DNA of 64,000 bases from Sulfurospirillum multivorans DSM 12446. GTDB taxonomy: Bacteria; Campylobacterota; Campylobacteria; Campylobacterales; Sulfurospirillaceae. Within the stretch, counting starts at the first letter, position 1, and each line of letters opens with the position of its first letter. Below are positions 32,550 to 42,475 of this stretch, piece after piece. A program made the translations under genes and the position numbers. The notes under the pieces were generated by a model that saw only the letters and a list, made by a program, of their open reading frames with translations, was not told where the DNA came from and did not search any database. The DNA is taken from positions 2,613,654-2,677,653 of the forward strand of contig NZ_CP007201.1 of assembly GCF_000568815.1 (NCBI RefSeq), read 5' to 3'.

Positions 32550-33002
32550 TTATCTCGGTACTTTGCGTTTGCGATAGCCATAAACTCTATAACCGCTTGT
32601 CCCAAGAAAGAGTGCGAAAAACCCAAAGGAGGCGAACCCCATCGTGCGAAATGCTCTCTCTTTTTGCGACGTCGCTACCTTTTGAAAGCCATTTTGTGGA
32701 GCAGGTCCCTCTTCCACGACGTCCTGATCACCCACGTAGAGATAAACCCAATAGGACTCCTGCGGAATCTTTACATGTAAAGGTTTCCCCGCCTCTAAAA
32801 AGAGCTCTAAAAGCACGCGCTTGTCGATCATAGAGATGAGTGCGACTTTGTTGCCTTCGAGTTTTTTTCCAGAACCTTTCATCTTGCCTTCGATTGCAAT
32901 CGTGTCGTTTTCAAGAGGCGTGAGCAGAAGAGTAATTCCTTCAATTTTATGCGCCCAAAGGTGTGTCGCTAAAAGCATAATGAACCACAGTTTAATACCC
33001 AT
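32550..33002 (-). CDS. Periplasmic/membrane protein of unknown function next to the PepSY protein
   Basis: 150 residues from the ATG at 33002. Signal-peptide-like N-terminus (GIKLWFIMLLATHLWA, cleaved before HKIEG), a beta-rich exported domain, and a C-terminal membrane helix (GFASFGFFALFLGTSGY) with a basic end (RKRKVPR). The layout matches carboxypeptidase-like or DUF4198-like exported domains of metal systems, but I cannot assign it. It overlaps the preceding PepSY gene by 11 bp and is followed by the porin's operators. Confidence 0.65.
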   Translation of the reverse strand: MGIKLWFIMLLATHLWAHKIEGITLLLTPLENDTIAIEGKMKGSGKKLEGNKVALISMIDKRVLLELFLEAGKPLHVKIPQESYWVYLYVGDQDVVEEGPAPQNGFQKVATSQKERAFRTMGFASFGFFALFLGTSGYRVYGYRKRKVPR

Positions 33003-34552
33003 CAAAGATTCCTTTGCGCTCATAACGGTAAAAAAGCTCTTTTTTATCAACCGCTTTTGCCAACACGAAACAGAGCAAGGCGCTGATTAAAAACATGGCA
33101 TCCATGCCAAAAAGCGTCCATGCCCCTTTTTCAAAACTATCCCAGATGAAAAACCCACTTTTAAGCCCATGAAACAGCACGGCAAGCACCAAAAGCCACG
33201 AGGTCGCTTTCAGCATACGTCCAATGATCGTAACAATGGAGCGCTCAAACACCGTGTAAAAGAGCCAAAACGACCAAAACGCATAAAAAGCACCTCGTAT
33301 CCACACCTCTTTATCGAAAAGATCAAACGCTAAAAGCCACTGCAAAAAAAGCACCAGCGCACTGCTAGGCAAAATGCCGATCAGCACTGCGATGCTAACA
33401 CGGTTCGTAAGATCCCCTAGCCACCCTTTTTGATGCAGATTTTTCTCCGCCCACAAAAGATAGCCTGTTGCCAAACAAAACGCTAGCGCGACACCAAAAC
33501 AGGCTAAAACAATGCGCACGCCTAGCGTCTCATCAGGCACAAAGTGAAGGTAGTAAAAAAGGGAAAGCGCTTGGTTGATGCCATGCATATTTTCCAAACC
33601 ACGCTTTTCCACCACGGCACCATTTCTCGCATCAAGGGTGATGCTAAGCCGATTGATCCGCCCTGATTGTGCCACACTGTTTTTATCGAACCCACGAAAG
33701 CGTACTTTTGCCGCGTCGGTTCCATAATGATAGAGCGTTGCGTTGGTAATCGCTAGGCTTGGATAGTGCTCATTCGCAATGGTTTGAAGCGTTGAAAAAG
33801 GAAAGCATAATTGCCTTGGTTTCAGAGCTTTTATAAACGGGTTGTGCAAAGATGATGGGGCTTACGAGTTTGCGCATAGAGCTCTCCTCTTTGCTGCTTG
33901 CACTCCAAGCAAAAGGGTGAGAATAAGAGAGCATTAAGCCCAAAAAAGCTCCCGTGCAGGCAAACACAAGCGCGTAAGGAATGATCCCAAGCCCCACGAT
34001 TTTATGCCACGAAAGCCACCTGCTTTTCCACCCCTCTTTTGGCCTCTTTGTCTGCGTGCGCTTATAAAGGTAGAGCCAAAAACCGCCCAAGGTTAAGAAC
34101 ACGATGCCGATGCTCATGATGCCCATCAGCGGCATACCGATGAGTGGAATCACCACGCCCGTATGCAACTCGTTAAAAAAAGTGGAAATCAAATTCTCCT
34201 CTTTGGAGAGTTTGATCACTTCGTTGGTGAGGGGGTTAAGGTAGAGGCTATTTTGAGACTCAGACGAGAGTTTCAAAAGCGGATCGCGAAAGCTTGGAAG
34301 GGTGATGTCAACGGGTTTTAAGCCCAAAAGGTGCTGTTTTTCTAACAGCTCGCCCAAAAGAAGATCGATGTTAAACGCATGCTCTGACAAAGGAACAAAA
34401 TGGCGCGATGGCGACTCCCACACTTTAAGATAGGGCATAAAAAAGGTGAGCGTTCCAAAGTAGGTGCTCATGTAAAAAAGGAAAAGTACCACGAGTCCGA
34501 TGATCGTGTGCGAGCGGTGTAGGAATTTAAACCGTAGTGTTTTTGAAAGCAT
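32992..34552 (-). pseudogene. PepSY-associated membrane protein, split by one extra base
   Basis: Two frames make one protein. Frame A starts at the ATG 34552 (MLSKTLRFKFLHRSHTIIGL, with first membrane helix) and runs to ETKAIMLSFF; frame B continues as FSTLQTIANEHYPSL to the stop at 32992. Removing one base from the A run at 33795-33799 joins them into a 519-residue protein, the normal size of PepSY-TM proteins with four to six membrane helices. These are ferric-reductase or siderophore-reduction membrane partners in many TonB loci. It may be a sequencing error. The upstream part of the longest frame (34801-34553) is not coding. Confidence 0.82.
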
Positions 34553-34560
34553 GAAAACTC

Positions 34561-34857
34561 CTACACAAACGCGATAATACAGGCATTGAGCAGTGCCATC
34601 AACGCGATTTTGAGCGTTACATGTAAAAGGTTTTTGGAGAAAAGCAACCAAAACCCAAAACCGCACACCAACAGCGGAAAGAGAAACATCGAAGGGAAAA
34701 TGCGCTCTGCCATATCGCCCCACAAAAGGGCACTTAAGCTCGTACCACACAGGTACGCCAAGCCAAAAGCACCCACAATCGCCAAAACGCCGTGAGCCCA
34801 ACCGATAACGGTTTTGGGCTCTTGAGATAGACGGCTCATTTTAGAGAATAAGAGCAT
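34561..34857 (-). CDS. Small three-helix membrane protein, TonB receptor operon
   Basis: 98 residues with three hydrophobic helices (ahead of 40, about 50-70, 75-95). WAHGVLAIVGAFGLAYLCGT and FPLLVCGFGFWLLFS are characteristic of DUF3649-type iron-uptake accessory proteins found between a TonB receptor and a PepSY protein. Start could be the ATG at 34857 (2 bp after the receptor stop) or 34839; no clear ribosome-binding site distinguishes them. Confidence 0.65.
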   Translation of the reverse strand: MLLFSKMSRLSQEPKTVIGWAHGVLAIVGAFGLAYLCGTSLSALLWGDMAERIFPSMFLFPLLVCGFGFWLLFSKNLLHVTLKIALMALLNACIIAFV

Positions 34858-34859
34858 GA

Positions 34860-36875
34860 TTAAAATTCATACGAGAACGAGAGTTTGATGTTACGTCCAG
34901 GTTCATAGTCTGAGAGTGAAACACCACTGAGAAGTCTGTTTTCAGAGGCATGAGAGACGTAAGACTCATCAAAAATATTATCAACTCCTGCGATTAAGGT
35001 AAGCCCTTTAACGCTACTTGGTTTCCATTTCACCGCAATATCATGCACATCGTACGCCTCTTTGGTTTGTTGCGCGGCAATATACTGACGCTCTTCTTCC
35101 ATCACAAATAACGAATCCCACGAGAGTGAAAGGTTTTTCATAAACGCATAATCAAGGTTAACGCTTAAGCTGTCTCCCGGTTCTCTTTGCGTTGAAAGCC
35201 CTGTATTTCTAAATTTTGAGTTGGAGTGCGCATAGGTAATTAAAGAGCTAAGAGCGCCTATGTCATACACAAAACTTGCCTCAAAACCTTGAATATCAAG
35301 GGTTCCACCGTTGGTCATCTCCGCACTTGTACTGGTCGTCCATGTCGTGATAATGTAGTCATCAATACGTGTATCAAACACTTTGAAGCTAAAGCCAAGG
35401 TTTTTGGCACCCAGTGTGTTTTTGTTCTGATATTTAAACCCAACCTCTTTGTTAATGCCCGTTTCTGCTTTAAGACCAGAGTTATCATTGACATACATAC
35501 GGTTACTCGCTAGCACATCCACCATCTCAACACCTTTGTAAAGTGTTGTGGCACTTGCAATGAGGCTGAACGTGTCGGAAAGAGGATACTCCGCCGCCAA
35601 GCCGTAGGTAAATTTACTATCAGAGATTTCGCCATACACGCCATCGTATTGATAGTTGTTGTAACGAATTCCTGGGGTTAAGATAAAGCCATTGCTAAAC
35701 GTGATGGCATCTTCAACGTAAAGTGCACCCGTTTTGGCTTTCTCGTTTTCACCGTATTGCTCGCCACTCCACTCCACTTCGCTGGTTTGGGTATCGTATA
35801 AACCGCCATAGGTAAAGGTGTTATTTAAGCTTCCAAGCGCGATAGAAGACTGTGCTTTGGTGTTGATACCATAGTTTTTAACCACGCCATCCAAGAGTCC
35901 TTCATACGGGTTCATGCCAGCAGGTACTGCTCTGACACGTTGGGTGGTTCCATCGCGTTTTTCATAGCGTTGTAACTCATTTTCATTGCTGTAAATCGAG
36001 GTTTGTAAAAAGAGATTGTCGCCTAAATCAACTTGATGTTTGAGCGTGATCGTCTCTCTCGTATACTCAGTCGGATAGAGATAATTTCCCGTTGCAAAGA
36101 GGTTATACGCTTTGCCAAAATCAGGACGTGGCGCGTAATCGCCTTCGTCTTTGAGTTTATCGTACGAGAGTGTGATACGTTGTGCATCGCTGATGTCATA
36201 CCCAACTTTAATCAACGTATTGCCAACCTCACCATCGGTTCCAAAACTCTCTTCGCCTCTGCCATCTTCCCACTCATTCTTGTCCACATAGTGATGGTAC
36301 AGCAAAAGATCAACCTTATCGGTCACTTTGCCATACGCTGCCACGGAGCCACCAAGGCTGTCATTGGAGTTGTAATTGCCCTGAATTCGTGCGCCATACT
36401 CTTTGCCATCTTGCAAAAGGTCTTTGCCATCTTTGGTTTCAAACGCAACCGCACCACCCAAACCTCCATTGACAACCGAATTAGTGCCGACTTGCACATC
36501 TGCTTTTTTCAAGATGTCAGGGTTGACCAGCAAGTTACCGATGTGATGGAACATATTGACATTGGAAACTTTCGCGCCATCGATGCTAATATCGAGGTTT
36601 TCATCCTCCAAACCACGAATCGCAATACGGTTGTTGATCGAGCTGGTTCCTCCCACATCCACACCCGGAAGATCGCGCAAAAGATCGCTTAAGTGATCGG
36701 CCTGTTTGGTTTCAATCGAAGAACTTCCAAGATTGAGCGAGGAGCTGCTGACCTGTGTTTCCCACACTTCAACACTCTCTAACTGCTGATCTTCCGCCAT
36801 AGCAACACTGCATAAAAGCGTGGTTGTGACAAGTGATAACCTTAATGTCTGTTTTATACGGAGCGAATTTAACAT
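34860..36875 (-). CDS. TonB-dependent outer-membrane receptor
   Basis: 671 residues. Signal peptide with AMA cleavage near 27, then the TonB box region (QLESVEVWET), the plug (SDLLRDLPGVDVGGTSSI, NRIAIRGLEDENLDISIDG) and a 22-strand barrel ending SYEF. Probably imports a ferric chelate or heme-like compound; specificity cannot be read. First gene of the receptor-DUF3649-PepSY operon. A Fur-type operator lies 30 bp before the start and is shared with the divergent two-component system. Confidence 0.88.
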   Translation of the reverse strand: MLNSLRIKQTLRLSLVTTTLLCSVAMAEDQQLESVEVWETQVSSSSLNLGSSSIETKQADHLSDLLRDLPGVDVGGTSSINNRIAIRGLEDENLDISIDGAKVSNVNMFHHIGNLLVNPDILKKADVQVGTNSVVNGGLGGAVAFETKDGKDLLQDGKEYGARIQGNYNSNDSLGGSVAAYGKVTDKVDLLLYHHYVDKNEWEDGRGEESFGTDGEVGNTLIKVGYDISDAQRITLSYDKLKDEGDYAPRPDFGKAYNLFATGNYLYPTEYTRETITLKHQVDLGDNLFLQTSIYSNENELQRYEKRDGTTQRVRAVPAGMNPYEGLLDGVVKNYGINTKAQSSIALGSLNNTFTYGGLYDTQTSEVEWSGEQYGENEKAKTGALYVEDAITFSNGFILTPGIRYNNYQYDGVYGEISDSKFTYGLAAEYPLSDTFSLIASATTLYKGVEMVDVLASNRMYVNDNSGLKAETGINKEVGFKYQNKNTLGAKNLGFSFKVFDTRIDDYIITTWTTSTSAEMTNGGTLDIQGFEASFVYDIGALSSLITYAHSNSKFRNTGLSTQREPGDSLSVNLDYAFMKNLSLSWDSLFVMEEERQYIAAQQTKEAYDVHDIAVKWKPSSVKGLTLIAGVDNIFDESYVSHASENRLLSGVSLSDYEPGRNIKLSFSYEF

Positions 36876-36904
36876 ACGTAACTTCCTTTTAGTATCTTTT
36901 TAAA

Positions 36905-36919
36905 TGATATTTGTTATCA
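36905..36919. promoter_or_regulatory. Fur-type operator between the TonB receptor and the two-component genes
   Basis: TGATA-TTTGT-TATCA, a perfect arm pair, extended by one base on each side (ATGATA..TATCAT). It lies 30 nt before the receptor start and 51 nt before the response regulator start. Confidence 0.7.
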
Positions 36920-36969
36920 TAGTCATAAGAAATCATATCAAAATCTCAATATGAGGAAAATAAACCAAA

Positions 36970-37677
36970 ATGGGCAAGAAAAACGAAGATATTAAGATTT
37001 TAGTCGTGGAAGATGAGACTATTTTGGCATTGCAACTCAAAATGAGCCTTCAAAAATTTGGCTATGGCATCAGCGGCGTGGAAGCAACCGCCAATGATGC
37101 GATGCGTCACGTCGATACCAATCTGCCCGATATGGTGCTGCTTGACATTCATTTAAAAGGCGAAAAAAGTGGCACGGAGGCGGGGCGTTACATCTGGCAG
37201 AATCACCATATTCCTATTATTTATCTTACGTCGTATTGTGACAATGCAACGATCAAAATGGCGATGGATTCGGAGCCATATGGCTATTTGAGCAAGCCCT
37301 TTCGTGCCAATGATCTTAAAGCCACACTGCAAGCTGCATGGTACAAACACACCTATTTTCACCCCACGCTAGAGCTTACACGCACCTGCAATCCTCTTGT
37401 TAAACTGCCCTGCGACTACATCTTTGATCGCACCAGCGGCGTGCTTACATGTAAAGATCAAAGCGTGAAATTAACAGGCAATGAGATCAAATTTTTCCAA
37501 ATCTTAAGCGAATCGGCAGGCAATACGGTCAGTTTCGAGCAGATCAGTGCGTACATTTATAGGGAAGAGTCACACGATCTTTCGCGCTTGCGCAACCTTG
37601 TCTACCGTTTGCGTCAAAAGATCGATGCGAGCCTTTTGGAAAACGTCTTTGAGGCAGGGTACCGTCTCAATGTTTAA
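36970..37677 (+). CDS. Response regulator with winged-helix output domain
   Basis: 235 residues. Receiver at 1-125: VVEDET, MVLLDIHLKGEKSG with the phospho-Asp, IYLTSYC, and LSKPFRANDL. The C-terminal domain (about 140-235) is a winged helix: VKLTGNEIKFFQILSESAGN and YREESHDLSRLRNLVYRLRQK, the OmpR/PhoB-type DNA-binding half. Overlaps the kinase gene by 8 bp. Its position across a Fur box from a TonB receptor suggests it controls that receptor; inference. Confidence 0.9.
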   Translation: MGKKNEDIKILVVEDETILALQLKMSLQKFGYGISGVEATANDAMRHVDTNLPDMVLLDIHLKGEKSGTEAGRYIWQNHHIPIIYLTSYCDNATIKMAMDSEPYGYLSKPFRANDLKATLQAAWYKHTYFHPTLELTRTCNPLVKLPCDYIFDRTSGVLTCKDQSVKLTGNEIKFFQILSESAGNTVSFEQISAYIYREESHDLSRLRNLVYRLRQKIDASLLENVFEAGYRLNV

Positions 37678-39562
37678 CGCCTTTCGCGCCCTTTCTCTTT
37701 CGGCGAAATTTAGTCTTGCTTTTAGTAGTATTGTATTTTTCATCCTTGCCGTCATGCTTGCTGTTGTTATTCCAACATGGCAACAAGAGCGCCTTAAGAG
37801 TGAGACGAGTACCATTGAGCGTCTTTTAGCCTCAATGGAGAACCAAGTTCGCCTAACAATTCATATCAATTCACTGTACAATACCTCATATTGGGAAAAA
37901 TTAACGCTGGAAGTTAAAAATAGAATCCATACGTTTAATAGCGCATTAAATTCATTGGATACTCCAAACGAAACGACATTAATGGCACTGTTAGATCGCC
38001 ATTTTTCTGACTTTACATGTAATGCACTTTTACTGCAAAATGAGCGTGTCATTTACGGCACGCGCGACCTCTTTTTCCCTCAGGCTTTTCGAAATACCCC
38101 TTTAACATTGGAGCAGTGGAATATAAACGACAAGACCGTGCGTATCAATATTTGCCCTGCCAATGAAAAAGAATTTTTGTATCTTACCCCACTTCAAAAA
38201 AATGGCTATTCTATTGCCATCGTATGTCAAAGTCAAGACTTTTTACAGCAACACAACGATTTTGAAGCCAGCATTGGCACGATCTTAAAACAAAGTTTTC
38301 AGCATTTTAAAACAAATCATGCTGGTTTTGCCTATATGATGTGGGTGGATGGAAGCGATAGGATGTGCGACCACAACGCTTCATTGCGCACAAGCGACAA
38401 TCCTATTGCTAAAAACTTCAATACCGCGTGTTGTGTTAGTAAAACATCGCCCAACGATCAACCGTTAACAGGTCAATTAAAAGCAAGCGATTATCTCAAA
38501 GCAGCCAGCGAAAATAAGCCAATCTATCATCGCATACCCAAAACGGACGATCCGAGTGGAAAGCTTTATCCAGCATTTACATGGGTGCGCTACTTTAAAG
38601 GCAATCACGCGTATCCATTTATCCTTGCGGCAACCTTGTATGAAGAAGATATTTACAAAGAACTTGACCCTATTATTCTCAAATTTATTCCAGCGATTAT
38701 TCTGACGTTGATTTCGGCATTTGCCTTGGGATGGCTATTTTTTCATCGATTTACCCTCAAAATTGATCGCCTTTTAAATGTGGCTAAGGCCGTTGAGCAA
38801 GGAGAGATTCATAAACGAAGTCATATCAAAGGCGAAGACGACATCGCAACATTGGCTAAAACATTTGATGCGATGCTTGATTCGCTGGAGGAGAACATCC
38901 AAACCTTAGATGCCAAAGTTGCGACACGCACTTTGGAGCTTGAAGCGCTTTTGAAAGAAAAAGAGGTGCTCTTAAAAGAGATTCACCACCGTGTGAAAAA
39001 CAATCTTTCGATCATCATCGCTCTTATGCAACTCAAAGAAAATCAAGCCCAAAGTGAAGAGTCGCAAACGCTCTTACTTGAACTGCAAGAGCGCATCTAC
39101 GCGATTGAACTTTTGCACCGACAACTCTACCAGTCCACGAGTCTTAAAGAGATCGCGTTTGATGTCTATGTAAGCGGTTTGGTCGAAAATATGCGCCAAA
39201 CTTACGCGACGGATGAGAAAAAAATTGCTTTACATGTAACCATAGAACCCGTTTGTCTTGGTATCGAGCAAGCACTTTCCTGCGGTCTTTTGATCAATGA
39301 ATGCGTCACCAACGCGATCAAACACGCCTTTGATGAGAGCGGTGGAGAGATCGAAATTGGCTTTACATGTAAAGAGCACGAATGCACGCTCAGCGTTCAT
39401 GATACGGGCAGAGGTTTGCCTGAGCATTTTGCGCTTAAAACGGCACAAGGGCTTGGAATGCAGTTGATCGAAGGCATCGCATGTCAACAACTCCAAGGCA
39501 AACTGCACTCTGAAAATTCAGACGGAGCGCACTTTGCGATCCGCTTTACGCAAGAGGCTTAG
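37670..39562 (+). CDS. Membrane sensor histidine kinase of the HisKA_2 type
   Basis: 630 residues from the ATG at 37670 (the longer frame lies in the response regulator). The first membrane helix (about 15-35, FSLAFSSIVFFILAVMLAVV) and second (about 335-360) bracket a large periplasmic sensor of the Cache type. A HAMP region follows (about 365-415). The dimerisation box is KEIHHRVKNNLSIIIALMQL near 438, where the first His of HHRVKNN is the phospho-site of HisKA_2/HWE-like kinases. The ATPase has NECVTNAIKHAF and VHDTGRGLP. Unusual in being paired with an OmpR-like regulator. Three TTACATGTAA palindromes lie within it. Confidence 0.9.
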   Translation: MFNAFRALSLSAKFSLAFSSIVFFILAVMLAVVIPTWQQERLKSETSTIERLLASMENQVRLTIHINSLYNTSYWEKLTLEVKNRIHTFNSALNSLDTPNETTLMALLDRHFSDFTCNALLLQNERVIYGTRDLFFPQAFRNTPLTLEQWNINDKTVRINICPANEKEFLYLTPLQKNGYSIAIVCQSQDFLQQHNDFEASIGTILKQSFQHFKTNHAGFAYMMWVDGSDRMCDHNASLRTSDNPIAKNFNTACCVSKTSPNDQPLTGQLKASDYLKAASENKPIYHRIPKTDDPSGKLYPAFTWVRYFKGNHAYPFILAATLYEEDIYKELDPIILKFIPAIILTLISAFALGWLFFHRFTLKIDRLLNVAKAVEQGEIHKRSHIKGEDDIATLAKTFDAMLDSLEENIQTLDAKVATRTLELEALLKEKEVLLKEIHHRVKNNLSIIIALMQLKENQAQSEESQTLLLELQERIYAIELLHRQLYQSTSLKEIAFDVYVSGLVENMRQTYATDEKKIALHVTIEPVCLGIEQALSCGLLINECVTNAIKHAFDESGGEIEIGFTCKEHECTLSVHDTGRGLPEHFALKTAQGLGMQLIEGIACQQLQGKLHSENSDGAHFAIRFTQEA

Positions 39563-39581
39563 TCATCAAGCGAAGCCTCTT
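39552..39581. terminator. Bidirectional terminator between the kinase and feo genes
   Basis: AAGAGGCTT pairs with AAGCCTCTT around AGTCATCAAGCG; the kinase stop (39560-39562) lies at the 3' edge of the left arm. An 8-T run follows ten bases later (39592-39599), inside the convergent Cys-rich gene. Confidence 0.6.
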
Positions 39582-39588
39582 GATGAAA

Positions 39589-39708
39589 CTATTTTTTTTC
39601 ACCACAACTATTTTTGCCACACCCGCATCCTCTGTTTTTCACCAATTTTCGGTAAAGGTAATAGAGTGCTCCTAAACTAATCGCCACCAATAAAACATCT
39701 TCTAACAT
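39589..39708 (-). CDS. FeoB-associated Cys-rich membrane protein
   Basis: 39 residues: MLEDVLLVAISLGALYYLYR then KNRGCGCGKNSCGEKK. One membrane helix is followed by a C-x-C-x4-C tail, the hallmark of the FeoB-associated Cys-rich family (PF12669 type). Directly downstream of feoB in the same direction, with GGAGAG upstream of the ATG at 39706-39708. Too short for most gene finders. It probably assists ferrous iron uptake by FeoB at the inner membrane; the exact role is unknown. Confidence 0.85.
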   Translation of the reverse strand: MLEDVLLVAISLGALYYLYRKLVKNRGCGCGKNSCGEKK

Positions 39709-39730
39709 GCTCTCTCCTTGTCTGTTTTTT

Positions 39731-42193
39731 TCACGCTCTGTTTCTAAATCCACCCGTCCACGCGTGACCTCGTTGCGGTAAAAGCCCTAAAATAAGGGCA
39801 CTCAAAACTATAAAGGCGTAAAAGTAGCTCATCGCCTCCACGCCACTCCAGCCTGCAGCCGTGCCAAAACTAAAGATAAACGTCGAAAAGAACACGCCCA
39901 AACCGATGGGAAAGAAGATCGCAAACAGCATCCATTTGTAGCTGTTAAACTGCATCTTCACCACGATCATCGTCGCAATGCACGGTGGCGTTAAAATCAT
40001 AAAAATCAAGATCGCCACGGCGTGCAAAGGGGTATAACCACTGTTGGCATACATTGCCTCTTCCGCGCGCATGGAGTCGGCTTTGTTGTTTTCATACAAC
40101 GATCCAAGCGTAGCAACTGCACTTTCACGCGCGGCAAATGAGCTTAAAAATGCCACGTTGATCTTCCAATCAAACCCTGCAAATTGGGTCAAAGGCTCCA
40201 TGGATCGCCCCACCATCCCTAAAAAACTGTTCTCAATTTTCTCATTTTTCATACTGCGCAAAATCTCTTTACGCGCATTGGAGAGTTGCACAAGGGCAGT
40301 ATTGATGCTTTTGGCTTCCGCATCTTTGCCAGGTTTTAACAGTACAAACCCTTTTTCAAGCTTCTGCTTAAACACCTCATCGACCTTTTGCGCCGACTCG
40401 CTGCTTGAGGAGAGCATACGCTTTGCTTTGTAGCTATCGTACGCGTTTAAAAGAGCCGAAACCTTCTCGCGACTGTTGACGCTTTCATAATACGCCGTGG
40501 TTTGAGCGGTCGCATCAAAACGACTGAGCGCATCAATGAGTTTGAGCTCAAATGCCTCTTTGGATGTTTCACTCAATCCAGGAAATTGCAATAAAGCAAA
40601 AAGAACAACGGCCACGGCAAGCACGATACTCACAACTTTTTTAATATACACCCACACCCGTTGCGCCGCTTTAATCACGACCCCTTTAAAGGTCGGCAAA
40701 TGATACGGCGGTAATTCCATCACAAAAGGCGCCGTCTCTTTGGTTCGAAGCACCGTACTGGTGAGCAATTTGGAGACGATCAATGCTACAAAAAGGGTCA
40801 CCGTCGAGATGTAAAACATCATCAAACCCATCTCTTCTTTGAAAAAACTTCCCAAAATAAGCGTGTAAAACGGAACTTTGGCTAAACAGTTCATGTACGG
40901 CACCGCCAAAATCGTCGCCATACGTGCGCGCTCATCGGCAATGCCTTTGGTCGACATGACACCCGGAACCGCGCACCCACCGACCATCGCGCCACCCAAA
41001 ACTAAGGGAAGCGTGGACTGCCCATGCAGACCAAATTTTTTAAAGACGCGATCCAAAATGAATGCAAGACGCGGCATATACCCCACATCTTCCATAATAG
41101 CGATCATCGCAAACAAGATGAAAAAGACGGGAATATAGTTCATCAGCGCATTGGCACTGTTCACCATCCAGATCGCAAGGTCCGTAAAAAGTGGCACATA
41201 AATGAGATCCGGTGAGGGCACACTCTCAATCACAAAATTTTTAAACGCCGCTAAGATCGGCCACGTGTAATCGGTCAATTTATACCCACCGACAATGGAG
41301 AGCTTATAAACCAAAAACATAATCAAAAGTAAAATAGGAAACGCCAACCAACGGTTGAGAATGAAGTGATCGACCTTGTCGCTGAGCGTTTCACCTTGGA
41401 GTTTGTTCACGTTTGCACATTGATGAAAGATAAGACCTGCAGCCTCGTAGCGATGAAGCGCAAAAAAGGCGGCACTGTCTTTGCCAGAGATGGAGTGAAA
41501 CCGCGCTTCGCAAGCCTCAACTTCGGCTCGTTGAGCTTCGGTAACAGAGAGCTTTTCAATAATCGTCTCATCATTTTCAAGCACTTTAAGAGCAAGCCAA
41601 CGCTGATTGAGTGCACTCTCTTTGGGCACAATCGTGTTGTGAATCTCTTGGATAAACGGCTCTAAGTTCTCATAATCCATTCGAAACGGAACGTACTGCG
41701 CTTTAACATGATACGTCTCAAGCAGTGCTTGCATGATTCCTTCGCCACCCTCGCCTTTAGAGCCACTCGCGCGCACAACAGGACAGCCAAGCAGTGCTTG
41801 CATCTTTTCTGGGTCGATCTCAATGCCCCTTCGTGTGGCAACGTCCATCATATTGAGCACCACAACGACGGGGATGCCGATCTCCAAGAGTTGAAACGTA
41901 AGATAAAGATTGCGTTTGAGGTTAGACGCGTCCACAATGTTTAAAATGATATCGGGTGTTTCCTCATAGATAAACCGCTTCGCCACGCGCTCTTCCAGCG
42001 AGTAGGAGCTAAACGAGTAGGTGCCTGGCAAATCCACCATCTCGATCTTTTCACCGTGGTAACTAAACCGTCCGATCTTTTTATCGACCGTGACGCCCGG
42101 ATAGTTGGCAATGTGTTGGTGAATGCCGCTCACTAAGTTAAAAATGGTCGATTTGCCACAGTTGGGCTGACCGGCTAAGACAACTTTGATCAT
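39731..42193 (-). CDS. feoB: Ferrous iron transporter FeoB
   Basis: 820 residues. GTPase domain: GQPNCGKSTIFNLVSG (G1), DLPGTYSFSSYSLEE (G3), LNMMD (G4). Gate regions in the membrane (GGAMVGGCAVPGVM with the conserved Cys; YMNCLAKVPFY) follow. Inner-membrane Fe(II) importer, powered or gated by GTP. Overlaps feoA by 4 bp. The length is slightly above average because of a cytosolic insert around 560-660. Confidence 0.97.
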   Translation of the reverse strand: MIKVVLAGQPNCGKSTIFNLVSGIHQHIANYPGVTVDKKIGRFSYHGEKIEMVDLPGTYSFSSYSLEERVAKRFIYEETPDIILNIVDASNLKRNLYLTFQLLEIGIPVVVVLNMMDVATRRGIEIDPEKMQALLGCPVVRASGSKGEGGEGIMQALLETYHVKAQYVPFRMDYENLEPFIQEIHNTIVPKESALNQRWLALKVLENDETIIEKLSVTEAQRAEVEACEARFHSISGKDSAAFFALHRYEAAGLIFHQCANVNKLQGETLSDKVDHFILNRWLAFPILLLIMFLVYKLSIVGGYKLTDYTWPILAAFKNFVIESVPSPDLIYVPLFTDLAIWMVNSANALMNYIPVFFILFAMIAIMEDVGYMPRLAFILDRVFKKFGLHGQSTLPLVLGGAMVGGCAVPGVMSTKGIADERARMATILAVPYMNCLAKVPFYTLILGSFFKEEMGLMMFYISTVTLFVALIVSKLLTSTVLRTKETAPFVMELPPYHLPTFKGVVIKAAQRVWVYIKKVVSIVLAVAVVLFALLQFPGLSETSKEAFELKLIDALSRFDATAQTTAYYESVNSREKVSALLNAYDSYKAKRMLSSSSESAQKVDEVFKQKLEKGFVLLKPGKDAEAKSINTALVQLSNARKEILRSMKNEKIENSFLGMVGRSMEPLTQFAGFDWKINVAFLSSFAARESAVATLGSLYENNKADSMRAEEAMYANSGYTPLHAVAILIFMILTPPCIATMIVVKMQFNSYKWMLFAIFFPIGLGVFFSTFIFSFGTAAGWSGVEAMSYFYAFIVLSALILGLLPQRGHAWTGGFRNRA

Positions 42194-42417
42194 ACGGCTT
42201 CTACCTCCAACATCCCAGCTTCCGTGCGCCTTAGACTGATGAGATAGTTATGAATGCGCAGTTCCATCGGGTCATACAACGGTGCTTCGCGCACCACTTC
42301 AATGTCCGCTCCAAAAATAAATCCCATATCCAAAAGCTTTTGCCTTAGTTTTCCGCTCGCGTGAATCTTTACCAACGTGCACTTCTGCCCTTTTTTCAGC
42401 TCATTTAAATACATCAA
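42190..42417 (-). CDS. feoA: FeoA, FeoB partner protein
   Basis: 75 residues, SH3-like fold: LKKGQKCTLVKIHASGKLRQKLLDMGF is split here as LKKGQKCTLVKI and GKLRQKLLDMGF, then the DPMELRIHNYLISLRR block, the full FeoA pattern. Modulates FeoB. Starts at the ATG 42417 or the next codon (42414). A Fur-type operator lies 58 bp upstream. Confidence 0.95.
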   Translation of the reverse strand: MMYLNELKKGQKCTLVKIHASGKLRQKLLDMGFIFGADIEVVREAPLYDPMELRIHNYLISLRRTEAGMLEVEAV

Positions 42418-42475
42418 TGTCCCTTGATTTTAGTCCACTTATCATAGATTAACTTCACTTAAAAGCTAATAACAT

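Noticed and set aside
33770-34801. Long frame upstream of the PepSY protein start (34553-34801)
   Set aside because: The sequence before the ATG at 34552 overlaps the small DUF3649-like membrane gene in another frame and lacks membrane-protein character; the start at 34552 is used.
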